Assembly (NCBI RefSeq): GCF_014697195.1
Contig: NZ_JACJRJ010000010.1
Coordinates: forward strand, 78,626 to 142,625
Reading direction: 5' to 3'
DNA length: 64,000 nucleotides
Origin: Cylindrospermum sp. FACHB-282
Lineage (GTDB): Bacteria; Cyanobacteriota; Cyanobacteriia; Cyanobacteriales; Nostocaceae
Part shown: positions 18,042-26,156 of the stretch, piece by piece
Position numbering within the stretch: the first letter of the stretch is position 1
How the letters are laid out: each line of letters opens with the position of its first letter
Program-made: the position numbers and the translations under genes
Notes under the pieces: generated by a model
Databases searched by the model: none
What the model was told of the DNA's origin: nothing
What the model saw: only the letters and a program-made list of their open reading frames with translations

Positions 18042-18452
18042 ATTTACGCGTTCAGATTTATTTTAGCTGCTTGTAGTATTATACTACAAATATTTTTGTA
18101 CTCCGCAAATGCAAGTGTTTACAGTTCATCTGTGGGCAAAAACTTCGCCAAAACTGGATTAAGATGGCTGTAACTTTTTCCTGGCTGCTCCGTAGCAACC
18201 GAGAGCAAGAAAACATCCTGCAAATATGCCGTTCAGTTGACCATCTGGAAACCGAAGGGACACACTCAAGTTAGGGAGAAAAGCAGTTGCGCTTACTCAT
18301 TTACTGTAGCCACCGAGCGTCACCCTTACGAGCAATGGCCGACAGCAAAACACTTGCACCGCAGAGTTTAGAAAAGGAGGGTTTCAGACCTTTTGGGATC
18401 TGTACCATATTGTCTACCGTGACAGGGTAGTGTCCTTTAACCCGGACAGGGA

Positions 18453-18528
18453 TGGTTGAAAGTACAGGAATTGAACCTGTGACCCATCGATTATGAGTCG
18501 ATTGCTCTACCAATTGAGCTAACTTCCG
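18453..18528 (-). tRNA. tRNA with CAT anticodon (Met or lysidine-type Ile)
   Basis: Cloverleaf on the minus strand: acceptor CGGAAGT pairs with ACTTTCA except position 1-72 (C-A); D-stem GCTC/GAGC, anticodon stem ATCGA/TCGAT with loop CTCATAA, T-stem ACAGG/CCTGT, encoded CCA end. Anticodon CAT lies at 18493-18495. The anticodon stem lacks the G-C triplet of initiator tRNA, so elongator Met or Ile2 is more likely. A possible 70-residue frame over it is not called. 18042-18452 shows no gene. Confidence 0.8.
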
Positions 18529-18530
18529 GG

Positions 18531-18625
18531 GGTTTGATACAGGAGTTGTTCGCGTAGCGTGCCGTAGGCATACCTGTGACCCATCGATTATGAGTCGATC
18601 GCTCTACCAACTGAGCTAATCAAAC
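18531..18625 (-). tRNA. Second CAT-anticodon tRNA with enlarged T-loop, possibly a pseudogene
   Basis: Two bases from the first tRNA gene. Acceptor GTTTGAT/ATCAAAC pairs perfectly; the D- and anticodon arms match the first gene (anticodon CAT). The T-stem ACAGG/CCTGT is present but encloses a loop of nearly 30 bases containing the palindrome-rich TGCCTACGGCACGCTACGCG instead of 7. No CCA is encoded. The insert resembles a repeat dispersed in Nostoc genomes. Function is doubtful unless the insert is removed. Confidence 0.7.
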
Positions 18626-18919
18626 GATATAGTTTAAAGTACTAGGCGGTATACGCTGATCTCAAAGGATGGCGCACCAGTCAGGTATATAGAACCTAAA
18701 CTATAGCTTTGCAACTTTGTTACTATCCCGCTTCTAATGTAGCACATTGTAAGAGATGTAGTGTAAGTTGTGGTGAAAATTGCCTGAGATGGAAATGGCG
18801 ATCGCAAAAATCAGCTTTTGTCGGGTATTTAGGATGTTTGAAATTATGGTGCGTTGCAGTTTGCGATAATGCACCCTAGAAAGCCGTGCCAGTTGCGTAA
18901 GTCCTGAAGTTAGTTTTGA

Positions 18920-18990
18920 GGGTTTGTAGTAAGCACGGAGAGTGCTTAGAAAAAGCAGGACTAAAGTCCTTACTACGAACTTGCTGATCC
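18920..18990. repeat. Dispersed inverted-repeat element
   Basis: Between the tRNA genes and the gene at 19069 lies a GTAGTAAG...CTTACTAC inverted element containing ACTAAAGTCCTTACTAC, related to those at 23748-23870 and 33502-33527. Otherwise 18626-19068 contains HIP1 sites only. Confidence 0.5.
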
Positions 18991-19068
18991 ATCAATTTAA
19001 ACTTGACGCATTACTACGCCTTTTGTAAACATTGTACTCAGGGCAATTTTTTGTGGTTTATGATTATT

Positions 19069-19647
19069 TCAGTCAGGGAAAGCTAAACCTGTTCTCGGAT
19101 CGCGGATATACAATCCTAGGGTGAGACTACGCATGACTTCATCCCAAACAGGTATTAATTGCTCTGCTTGATCTGCCCAATAATCAAAAGTAATCAAACA
19201 CTGAACATTGGAACCTAAGCCAATGCAAGTCCGCGAAAAGGCTTCCCGTGGTTCTTCTTGGGTGTCGATAAATTTAATTTCCATCCAAACAATCCGGGCA
19301 GTTTGCCGCTTGACGGTGATGATTTTTCCCCTTTCAATAATATTGCGACTGTCTTCTTCCATCGCTTTTTTCAAAGCGGATCTGATGGGAAACAGACTCC
19401 AGTCTCCTGGTGGTAGGTGATTAAAAGATACTTCTAGACAGCAATCATCCTTAGGAGGTTTTTGATCCATGAACTTGAATGATTTTTCTTGTGGCTCAAA
19501 CACCCAATTTTGAGGAACATTGAAGCGAACTGCTCCCCTACCTGCCACAAATATCTTATAGCCAGGAGTGCCATCCCAATGATGGTCTGGTTTTAATTCA
19601 AGGGTTTCTTTAATCCACTGGAGATTGCTTTTCTTGCGCTTTGCCAT
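19069..19647 (-). CDS. Conserved cyanobacterial hypothetical protein
   Basis: 192 residues, soluble, basic N-terminus (MAKRKKSN) then a mixed alpha/beta body (VRFNVPQNWVFEP, CCLEVSFNHLPPGDWS). I recognise no function; the style is of cyanobacterial conserved proteins near regulatory or stress genes. Intact frame with clear ATG. Confidence 0.65.
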   Translation of the reverse strand: MAKRKKSNLQWIKETLELKPDHHWDGTPGYKIFVAGRGAVRFNVPQNWVFEPQEKSFKFMDQKPPKDDCCLEVSFNHLPPGDWSLFPIRSALKKAMEEDSRNIIERGKIITVKRQTARIVWMEIKFIDTQEEPREAFSRTCIGLGSNVQCLITFDYWADQAEQLIPVWDEVMRSLTLGLYIRDPRTGLAFPD

Positions 19648-19793
19648 AGTGGTTTTTGTGAATCTGCTGCTTTGTTAATAGTACCAAATTCCTAGATGTC
19701 GAATATAAATAACAGGCAAGTTCAAACCTAGGGTGCGTTATCACTTAAGTTGCAAGTTGCTTGATTTACGCAGTGTCCACGCTCTTTCTGATG

Positions 19794-20114
19794 TTACTCA
19801 AGACCTGGGAGTTTACCAAAATAGATTAGTAACAAGATGGCTGAGATAGACAGCCACAGGTTTTTTGAAAGTTCTTGACTATACTTAAATTTCTCGAAAT
19901 CATTGGGAAATACAGTAATACCCCGCTCGTATAAGTAACAAAACTCGAACCACAACCAGAGGGGCGGAATAATAATCCAAAATCCTATTAGTGCCTTTTT
20001 GAGATCATCTGGCCAATGGAAGAAAACAGCACTTACAACTGAGAGCAGCAGCAGAATTATGGTAGCTCTGGAAAATATGCTTGTTGGATTAGGCTTGACG
20101 CGATTCATTTTCAC
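19794..20114 (-). CDS. Small membrane protein
   Basis: 106 residues with three predicted membrane segments (about 16-31, 37-60, 86-103: IILLLLSVVSAVFF, ALIGFWIIIPPLWLWF, LWLSISAILLLIYF). No family recognised. Confidence 0.6.
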   Translation of the reverse strand: MKMNRVKPNPTSIFSRATIILLLLSVVSAVFFHWPDDLKKALIGFWIIIPPLWLWFEFCYLYERGITVFPNDFEKFKYSQELSKNLWLSISAILLLIYFGKLPGLE

Positions 20115-20293
20115 TAAAGGTATATATCATAACTATGTTTACCATAAATTTACCCATTAGATTGAGGTTGCAGAGATGATAATGCGATCGCGGATTTTTA
20201 GCCAGTTGCAGACATCACCCTAACTCTGGAATATGTTCATTTTCGTAGTTTTTAGTTTGAAATTGATATTTCCGCGAGATATGAGTTAAGTGA

Positions 20294-20932
20294 TTAGGGA
20301 GTGATTGCACCCTGAAACCAGGCCACAACACCATCTGCTAAAACTCGCGCTAATTTTTTTTGTTCATCGGTGTTGGCTATCCATTCAAATTCTTCGGGGT
20401 TAGTCATAAAACCCAGTTCCATGACTACTGATGGTGCTGTAGAGGGACGAGTTAGGGCTAAGTTATTCCAAAACACCCCCATTGATGAACGTTCTAGCTG
20501 GTTAACTAGATAATTGTGGAGAAAAACGGCTAGGCTTTGGGCTTGGGAATGATACCAAAAAGTTCTAATACCTTTGGTATTTTCTGCATCTCCGTCCTCA
20601 GGTACTGCTGTGTAATGTATAGTTAGAGCGATCGCTGGTTGTTGTTGATCGATCATAGCTTGGCGATCGGACAACGCTATTTCTCTGTCATCTTCTCGCG
20701 TGATCACGACGATCGCACCTCGTTTAACCAATTCATCACGCAGCAACTTAGATACTGTCAGGCTAACATCTTTAGCTAAATATCCTGTTGGCCCAGCCGC
20801 GCCGGTTTCTTGTCCTCCGTGCCCTGGGTTCACTAAAATCTTAACACCAGATAAGGGTTGTAATTGTATCTGTGCAAAAGCTGGTGAAGAAATGAATATG
20901 GAACTGATCGCTAAACCTAAAATTGGTTTCAC
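20294..20932 (-). CDS. N-acetylmuramoyl-L-alanine amidase (Amidase_3), possibly inactive
   Basis: 212 residues. Signal peptide 1-20 ending AFA, so exported. Amidase_3 domain cleaves the lactyl-amide bond of peptidoglycan using zinc. Zinc histidines are visible in NPGHGGQ and LTIHYTA, and the catalytic glutamate in VVMELGFMTNPEE. The zinc-ligand glutamate usually found in an EKDV motif is replaced: the sequence is GYLAKDV. That predicts impaired activity. It is unusual cargo for an excision element. Confidence 0.85.
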   Translation of the reverse strand: MKPILGLAISSIFISSPAFAQIQLQPLSGVKILVNPGHGGQETGAAGPTGYLAKDVSLTVSKLLRDELVKRGAIVVITREDDREIALSDRQAMIDQQQPAIALTIHYTAVPEDGDAENTKGIRTFWYHSQAQSLAVFLHNYLVNQLERSSMGVFWNNLALTRPSTAPSVVMELGFMTNPEEFEWIANTDEQKKLARVLADGVVAWFQGAITP

Positions 20933-20983
20933 TTATTTATCTAGACTCCTAATAAAATCAGCATCTCTATAGTTCCACAGGTT

Positions 20984-21202
20984 TCAGGACGCTGTATGCT
21001 TTTGCTCGTCCGATTCTAGTAGTTGAGCAAGTTGATGTGCGGCAGCATGGGAATTAAGCGGTGACGAAATAGGATAGGTTGCTCCTTGTTCTAATGATGG
21101 TTCTTCATCTCTAGATAATTCGGAAACTAGAAACTGCATTACTTTTAGTTTATCTGCACGAGTGAGATTTCGCCGGGTAGGAAATAGTTCTATAGCGTTC
21201 AT
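20984..21202 (-). CDS. Small hypothetical protein, antitoxin-like
   Basis: 72 residues, MNAIELFPTRRNLTRADKLK at the start, then LMQFLVSEL-type helix. Resembles small cyanobacterial proteins often paired with toxins, but no toxin gene adjoins. Upstream is the GIY-YIG-superfamily gene. Confidence 0.5.
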   Translation of the reverse strand: MNAIELFPTRRNLTRADKLKVMQFLVSELSRDEEPSLEQGATYPISSPLNSHAAAHQLAQLLESDEQKHTAS

Positions 21203-21331
21203 AATTGTTAGGTTGGAAAGGATACAATATCTCTATTGTTCCACAGGTTTCAGGACACTGGGGGGTCAGCTTTGGATATTTGGGATTATAGTGCGATGGC
21301 TGTTTAGAATTTGAATGTATGATCGCTAAGG

Positions 21332-21991
21332 CTATTTCTCATCTTGAATCCAACTTGGATTAACTAGATCAATAAAAACATTTCCCAACCACGGCTCATT
21401 AAGTGAAGGATTTATCATATCTGGTGATCCACCGAAAACAGCCCGCACTCGACGTAGAATATCAATTCTCTCTTGTAATTTCAAGATAATATATTGATGT
21501 TCGCGAGGAAGAACTTTGTAATGACTCCATATTGCAAAGATATGTTGAGTTAGTGCTGGAGAACAAGCAAACCACTCACCTTGCCGTCTGTCAGATTCAA
21601 ACATTTTGTGACGTATTCGCTCCAATTCAAACCCTCCAGGTTCAAGCGCATGAATTATAAGCTGTCCAGAAGTTCCAGTTCGTAGATTCTGTAATCGACG
21701 AAGAATGTTTTTAGTTCTTCCAATTTTAACTTGAAGTCCAGAGTATGGATGAGCACCTGTAGGTGGCCCAGCCCAAGTTTCTGGCACAGCAAGAATGTAG
21801 TATATACTCTCAACAGTTCCAGATGGACAATTTTGAAACCAATAAATCCATTTACGTGCATCTTCTGTAGCTTGCTCTTGTGTAGGATACTTATGTGTGG
21901 AATAAAATATCTCTAGTTCCGGGTCACTAACTTCTCCAAAGTAATGAGCAGAGTCATCGCTTTTAATCTCTGTCTTGAACATTTTTAACAC
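21332..21991 (-). CDS. T5orf172-type GIY-YIG superfamily protein
   Basis: 219 residues. The central part (about 70-165) carries YYILAVPE, LQVKIGRTKNILRRLQNL, and FELERIRHKMFESDRRQGEW, typical of T5orf172/Mug113 domains of the GIY-YIG nuclease superfamily found in phage and mobile-element proteins. The role is unknown. Element 1 carries a different GIY-YIG protein. Confidence 0.75.
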   Translation of the reverse strand: MLKMFKTEIKSDDSAHYFGEVSDPELEIFYSTHKYPTQEQATEDARKWIYWFQNCPSGTVESIYYILAVPETWAGPPTGAHPYSGLQVKIGRTKNILRRLQNLRTGTSGQLIIHALEPGGFELERIRHKMFESDRRQGEWFACSPALTQHIFAIWSHYKVLPREHQYIILKLQERIDILRRVRAVFGGSPDMINPSLNEPWLGNVFIDLVNPSWIQDEK

Positions 21992-22015
21992 TTTATATAT
22001 TTTAACAATGCTTAT

Positions 22016-22153
22016 CTAACAACTTTTGAAACAACCTATCAGATGCCCAAAAAGATATGTTTTTAAGACATTGAGATTAGTAAATTCAGCCGGAAGTTCA
22101 ATTTTGATAATTTTATCAATACCAATATGCGTTTTAATATTCATACTTTCCAT
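22016..22153 (-). CDS. Short protein with antitoxin-like N-terminus, probably truncated
   Basis: 45 codons beginning MESMNIKTHIGIDKIIKIEL with a strong AGGAGGT 7 bases upstream. The N-terminus matches a small cyanobacterial family (compare METIKLLAHIGTDGILQIQ at 60259) in which about 80 residues are usual. After residue 28 the sequence departs from the family, so this is likely a truncated copy. Confidence 0.5.
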   Translation of the reverse strand: MESMNIKTHIGIDKIIKIELPAEFTNLNVLKTYLFGHLIGCFKSC

Positions 22154-22267
22154 AGACTGACCTCCTAGTTTATTATGTTATTACTAACTCGCATGAAAAG
22201 TTTTGACAATTGTTCACTAATAAATTATACTACATTACATACAAATGTGTTTATTGCTTAACAAAAA

Positions 22268-23647
22268 TCAACTACGCTTATAAACCATCTCCATCTTTAG
22301 TTTTTCAACCTCCAACTGTAACCTCTCATTCTCCATACTCAACTTTGCATTATCCTCTTTAATCAAATCAACTTCATTCCGCTTATTTAAAGCTTGATTA
22401 ATCGCTAACTTCCGCATATCTAGGGAGAACCAACGCTGATATGTTTGAGTGTGAACTTGCACACCATGCCCCAAATTATCCGCCGCTGCCTTGATTGGAA
22501 TTCCTAGAATATGCGCTCGAATTGCCCAAGCGTGACGTAAATCATAGGGTTTAAAATCTAAACCGATTTTTCTAAACCACCAACTAATTCTCTGGATTAA
22601 TGCCGTTATTTCCGCATGATTATTTTTGTCTTTTTTACTAATTGCCGTTGCTAGCATGTCTAAATATTTAGGATTTATTAAATCAAATTCCTCAATCCAT
22701 TGTTTATATAACGGTAAAGCTTCTCTTTCGCCGGTTTTGCAATCTTTATCGACTTTCCAGGTTAAATCTAAATTTTCTGGGCTTAACCACCAATCAATAT
22801 CAGGATTAATAAAAAGTTCCCGTGGACGTAAACCAAAAACAGCTAACATTCCATAAGTCCAGCGCCAAAGTTGCCAGCTATCTTTAACATTTCCATTAAC
22901 TTGCTTACCTCTGTTAGTCAGGTAAATTTCAAACTTGAAAAATCCCGCTGAGATTTCTGCATCTGTAGGTATGTTGCGGGAATTATTTTCAGGCATTTTG
23001 GAAAACTGAGATAAATCAATTTTGATTTTGAATGTCGTGCAAAAGGCAGATATAGCTCTGGCTGCATTATATCTCGCCCATTCTTTATCAATTTTTTCAA
23101 TTGAATTAATTAGATTTGCCGCAGTTGCTAAATCTTGGGGGTTGGTGTGGCGTTTTGTCCGGGAAAAATAATAAAAAAACGTATGTTCGCTTTTGGTAGT
23201 GCGTTTGTGAGTTTTAAAATACTCTGCTTCAAATTGTTCGAGTAATTCACCTATGGTGGCAGAGTTCTTTTTAATTGCCTCATTTCCTAAATATTTATCA
23301 TTCCATTCAAAGCTTTTTCGAGCAATTAACTTTCCTAATTCATAAGCTTCTTCTTCAGCGGTTTTTAGTCCATCGAAGTTAGCGGGAATATTCAAAGTGA
23401 TATTGTATTGTTTTCTCCCAGTACCCCTGATATCCTTGTCTCCCGGTTTAATTGGTAAGGTAGCGCGTAGTTGCAGAGATCCGTTTGATTCCCGAATTGT
23501 TACCCTTGTCTTTGCAGACTTCAACCGCAGATTTACCTGCTCTAATTCCAGTGTTAATTTTGTTATCATCATGTTCTCTTTGTAGTGATTGCAGACTTGA
23601 GCAAAAAAAACTGCGTCGGTAGATGAAATAGGCTCTAAGTCTGCCAA
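22268..23647 (-). CDS. xisA: XisA, nifD element site-specific recombinase
   Basis: Tyrosine recombinase, about 459 residues from TTG at 23647, matching Anabaena XisA in length and sequence style. Catalytic features: GLRPREL (box I), PYDLRHAWAIRAH (tyrosine replacing the box II histidine), LGHG, nucleophile region HTQTYQRW, and a C-terminal coiled coil. Coding similarity extends upstream of 23647 (RYQQALADLEP) to a TAG at 23675-23677 with no ATG or GTG, so the usual start seems lost. Initiation must use TTG, or the ATG pair around codon 26. Excision by XisA in heterocysts is known for Anabaena. Confidence 0.92.
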   Translation of the reverse strand: MADLEPISSTDAVFFAQVCNHYKENMMITKLTLELEQVNLRLKSAKTRVTIRESNGSLQLRATLPIKPGDKDIRGTGRKQYNITLNIPANFDGLKTAEEEAYELGKLIARKSFEWNDKYLGNEAIKKNSATIGELLEQFEAEYFKTHKRTTKSEHTFFYYFSRTKRHTNPQDLATAANLINSIEKIDKEWARYNAARAISAFCTTFKIKIDLSQFSKMPENNSRNIPTDAEISAGFFKFEIYLTNRGKQVNGNVKDSWQLWRWTYGMLAVFGLRPRELFINPDIDWWLSPENLDLTWKVDKDCKTGEREALPLYKQWIEEFDLINPKYLDMLATAISKKDKNNHAEITALIQRISWWFRKIGLDFKPYDLRHAWAIRAHILGIPIKAAADNLGHGVQVHTQTYQRWFSLDMRKLAINQALNKRNEVDLIKEDNAKLSMENERLQLEVEKLKMEMVYKRS

Positions 23648-23747
23648 AGCTTGCTGATATCGTGTCCGTTTGACCTACTTAGTTTTTTACGTCCTGGTTA
23701 TACATCGCTCTGAGGGGGAATTCAATATTCAAAAAAGCATTTCTTCT

Positions 23748-23870
23748 AGGACTTACGCAACTGGCATATTATTTTAAGTTTGTAGTGAGGACTTTAGTCC
23801 TCAAAATAAGGGCTGAAGCCCTTACTACAAGCAAAAAATTTTTATTTTTTGTGACACTTGCGTAAGTCCT
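23748..23870. repeat. MITE-like element with AGGACTTACGCAA ends
   Basis: Terminal inverted repeats AGGACTTACGCAA (23748-23760) and TTGCGTAAGTCCT (23858-23870); inside, a GTAGTGAGGACTTTAGTCCT segment and GGGCTGAAGCCC palindrome. Same terminal repeats bound the element at 27994-28091. It lies between the xisA start and the right end of element 2. Confidence 0.85.
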
Positions 23871-23876
23871 GTCTTC

Positions 23877-23907
23877 ATTTTGAATTTTGAATTTTGAATT
23901 TTGAATT
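23877..23907. repeat. GAATTTT tandem heptamers
   Basis: Four TGAATTT/GAATTTT-type heptamer units in tandem. The same unit recurs near 24245-24300, 50545-50585 and 51786-51815. Confidence 0.8.
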
Positions 23908-23912
23908 GCTTA

Positions 23913-23937
23913 TTAGCCTATATTTAGCCTAAAAATA
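23913..23937 (-). repeat. Paired TTAGCC motif near element 2 right end
   Basis: TTAGCCTATATTTAGCCT is a diverged relative of the paired TTTAAGCC motif at the other element ends, about 90-110 bp inside the core. Confidence 0.45.
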
Positions 23938-23995
23938 AATGTGTTATCGGCAAACAATGTTTAGCACTGACACTGCTTACTGCAAACATAAAGCT

Positions 23996-24015
23996 GTTTA
24001 AAACTATTAAATCAT
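23996..24015 (-). promoter_or_regulatory. Candidate recombinase arm site, element 2 right end
   Basis: Read inward (minus strand): ATGATTTAAT (24015-24006), 2 bases, then TTTTAAAC (24003-23996), starting 8 bases inside the core. This matches 4151-4171 of element 1 in sequence and spacing. Both are at the recombinase-proximal end. Confidence 0.55.
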
Positions 24016-24019
24016 CAAA

Positions 24020-24030
24020 AGAATACTCCG
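24020..24030 (+). repeat. Element 2 right direct repeat AGAATACTCCG
   Basis: Shares TACTCCG exactly with the left repeat and has two mismatches in the four bases before it. The nifD frame is restored only if crossover falls in TACTCCG. Confidence 0.85.
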
Positions 24031-24176
24031 GCCCTTATCACGGTTACGACGGATTTGCTATTTTCGCTCGTGACATGGATTTGGCTCTTAACAGCCCCAC
24101 ATGGGGATTAATCGGCGCTCCTTGGAATAAGAAAGCTACAGCTAAAGCCACAGCTAAAGCTACAGCTAAAGCCTAG
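24031..24176 (+). CDS. nifD: nifD segment 3 of 3 (residues 455-502)
   Basis: Continues Gly-Pro-Tyr-His-Gly-Tyr-Asp-Gly-Phe and ends at TAG 24174-24176. The tail after NKK is an [13 protein letters not shown] repeat encoded by about three 12-base units of GCTACAGCTAAA, so the C-terminus is extended and low complexity. Gap 24177-24419 to nifK holds GAATTT heptamer repeats and no gene. Confidence 0.94.
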
Positions 24177-24419
24177 GAACTGGGAGTAGGGGCGGGGTTA
24201 CCCCGTCCGTACAGGGATAGCTTGGGGTGTTTATCACCCCAGGGAGAGTTGGAAATTCAAAATTAAAAATTCAAAGTTCAAAGTTTTGAATTTTGCATCT
24301 TGAGTTTTGAGTTGTATTTCTACTTTCACCCAAAAAAGGCGGGGAAACCTCACCCCTAGGACTTCCACAGCACCTCCTCATTCCCGGTAAGAAACTACAG
24401 CAAGCTTGGAGATATAGAA

Positions 24420-25955
24420 ATGCCACAAAATCCAGAAAAGATTCAAGATCACGTCGAGTTATTCCACCAACCGGAATATCAGCAGTTATTTGAAAACAAA
24501 AAGCAGTTTGAAAACGGTCACAGCCCCGAAGAAGTACAAAGGGTTGCAGAATGGACGAAGTCTTGGGAATATCGTGAAAAGAACTTCGCTCGTGAAGCTT
24601 TAACCGTTAACCCTGCTAAAGGTTGCCAACCTTTAGGAGCTATCTTCGCTGCTGTTGGATTTGAAGGCACTCTGCCTTTCGTTCAAGGTTCTCAAGGTTG
24701 CGTGGCTTACTTCCGTACCCACCTAACCCGTCACTACAAAGAACCATTCTCTGGTGTGTCTTCTTCAATGACTGAAGATGCAGCCGTCTTTGGTGGACTG
24801 CAAAACATGATTGATGGGTTGGCTAACTCTTACCAACTCTACAAGCCAAAAATGATTGCTGTCTGCACCACCTGTATGGCAGAAGTAATTGGGGATGACT
24901 TGCAAGCGTTCATCAACAACGCTAAGAGTGCTGGTTCAGTTCCTCAAGATTTCCCAGTACCTTATGCTCACACTCCTAGCTTTGTCGGTTCCCACATCAC
25001 GGGTTACGACAATATGCTCAAGGGTATTCTTTCTAACCTGACAGCAGGCAAGAAGAAGGCAACCAGCAACGGCAAAATCAACTTCATTCCTGGGTTTGAT
25101 ACCTATGTTGGCAACAACCGGGAAATCAAGCGGATTGCTGGTTTGTTCGGTTTTGACTACACAATTTTGGCTGACAACAGCGACTACCTAGATTCACCTA
25201 ACACTGGTGAATTTGATATGTATCCAGGTGGTACAAAGCTGGAAGATGCAGCAGATTCAATCAATGCTAAGGCAACGATCGCACTGCAAGCACACTCCAC
25301 CCCCAAAACCCGCGAATACATCGCCAAAGAGTGGAAGCAACCAGTTACAGTTTGCCGTCCTTGGGGTATCAAGGCTACTGACGAGTTCTTGATGAAACTC
25401 AGCGAACTGTCTGGAACACCAATTCCTGAAGAATTGGAAATTGAACGTGGTCGCGCAGTTGATGCGATGACTGACTCCCACTCTTGGGTACACGGCAAGC
25501 GCTTTGCTATCTACGGTGAACCTGATTTAGTTTACAGCGTTGTTGGCTTCATGCTAGAAATGGGCGCTGAACCAGTGCACATCTTGGTTAACAACTCCAA
25601 TGAAGTGTTCGAGAAAGAACTGCAAGCGATGCTAGATGCTAGCCCCTTCGGTAAGAACGCCACAATCTGGGGTGGTAAAGACCTGTGGCACATGCGTTCA
25701 TTGATGTTCACCGAACCTGTTGACCTGTTGATTGGTAACTCCTATGGTAAGTACCTATGGCGTGACACCAAGACTCCTTTAGTGAGAATTGGTTACCCCA
25801 TCATGGATCGCCACCACTTACACCGCTACTCCACCATCGGTTATCAAGGTGTGATCAACTTGCTCAACTGGATTGTCAACACAATCTTCGATGACATCGA
25901 CCACAACACCAACATTCCTTCTAAGACCGATATTTCTTACGACTTGATTCGTTAA
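24420..25955 (+). CDS. nifK: Nitrogenase MoFe protein beta chain NifK
   Basis: 511 residues, intact and typical in length. NifK pairs with NifD in the alpha2-beta2 MoFe protein and supplies half of the P-cluster. P-cluster cysteines are visible in [18 protein letters not shown] and [12 protein letters not shown], with the conserved [17 protein letters not shown] lies about 14 bases before the ATG. The AT-rich gap to nifD is 243 bp; cotranscription with nifHD is expected only after both elements are excised. Confidence 0.98.
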   Translation: MPQNPEKIQDHVELFHQPEYQQLFENKKQFENGHSPEEVQRVAEWTKSWEYREKNFAREALTVNPAKGCQPLGAIFAAVGFEGTLPFVQGSQGCVAYFRTHLTRHYKEPFSGVSSSMTEDAAVFGGLQNMIDGLANSYQLYKPKMIAVCTTCMAEVIGDDLQAFINNAKSAGSVPQDFPVPYAHTPSFVGSHITGYDNMLKGILSNLTAGKKKATSNGKINFIPGFDTYVGNNREIKRIAGLFGFDYTILADNSDYLDSPNTGEFDMYPGGTKLEDAADSINAKATIALQAHSTPKTREYIAKEWKQPVTVCRPWGIKATDEFLMKLSELSGTPIPEELEIERGRAVDAMTDSHSWVHGKRFAIYGEPDLVYSVVGFMLEMGAEPVHILVNNSNEVFEKELQAMLDASPFGKNATIWGGKDLWHMRSLMFTEPVDLLIGNSYGKYLWRDTKTPLVRIGYPIMDRHHLHRYSTIGYQGVINLLNWIVNTIFDDIDHNTNIPSKTDISYDLIR

Positions 25956-25986
25956 GAATCAGGACTTACGGAACTGGCATGGCTTT

Positions 25987-26051
25987 GTAGGGTGCGTCAG
26001 ATATCAAAAATCTGTTGATACTAACCAATTTATCGGTCTGACGCACCCTAC
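25987..26051. terminator. Inverted-repeat element after nifK
   Basis: GTAGGGTGCGTCAGA (25987-26001) and its inverse (26037-26051) form a 15-bp stem with a 35-base loop. Same family as 16425-16489. It could lower readthrough from nifK into downstream genes. Confidence 0.65.
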
Positions 26052-26156
26052 AATCTTATCAACTAAAAATAGGGGAGGGGAAATAGACACTTTCTATTCC
26101 CTATTCCCTATTACCCATTACCCATTACCCATTACCTATTCTCGAATTTATATCAG

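Larger units (their letters stand above)
14232..24030. mobile_element. nifD excision element 2 (classic xisA-type, about 9.8 kb)
   Basis: Bounded by TACTCCG at 14232-14238 and 24024-24030; excision removes 9792 bp and restores Tyr-Ser-Gly-Pro-Tyr-His-Gly. The left flank GGATTACTCCG is identical to the 11-bp repeat known from the Anabaena PCC 7120 nifD element; the right flank is AGAATACTCCG. xisA lies inside the right end and reads inward. Cargo: small membrane proteins, RelE-type toxin-antitoxin, slipin pseudogene, two tRNA genes, amidase, GIY-YIG-superfamily protein. At least two genes are broken. Confidence 0.95.

Noticed and set aside
18301..18513. 70-codon minus-strand frame
   Set aside because: Reads through the CAT tRNA gene; a familiar false call.
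4136..24030. A shared TACYCYG core consensus for both elements
   Set aside because: The elements are in opposite orientation, so read from the recombinase side the cores are TACCCTG and CGGAGTA; the similarity is probably chance.
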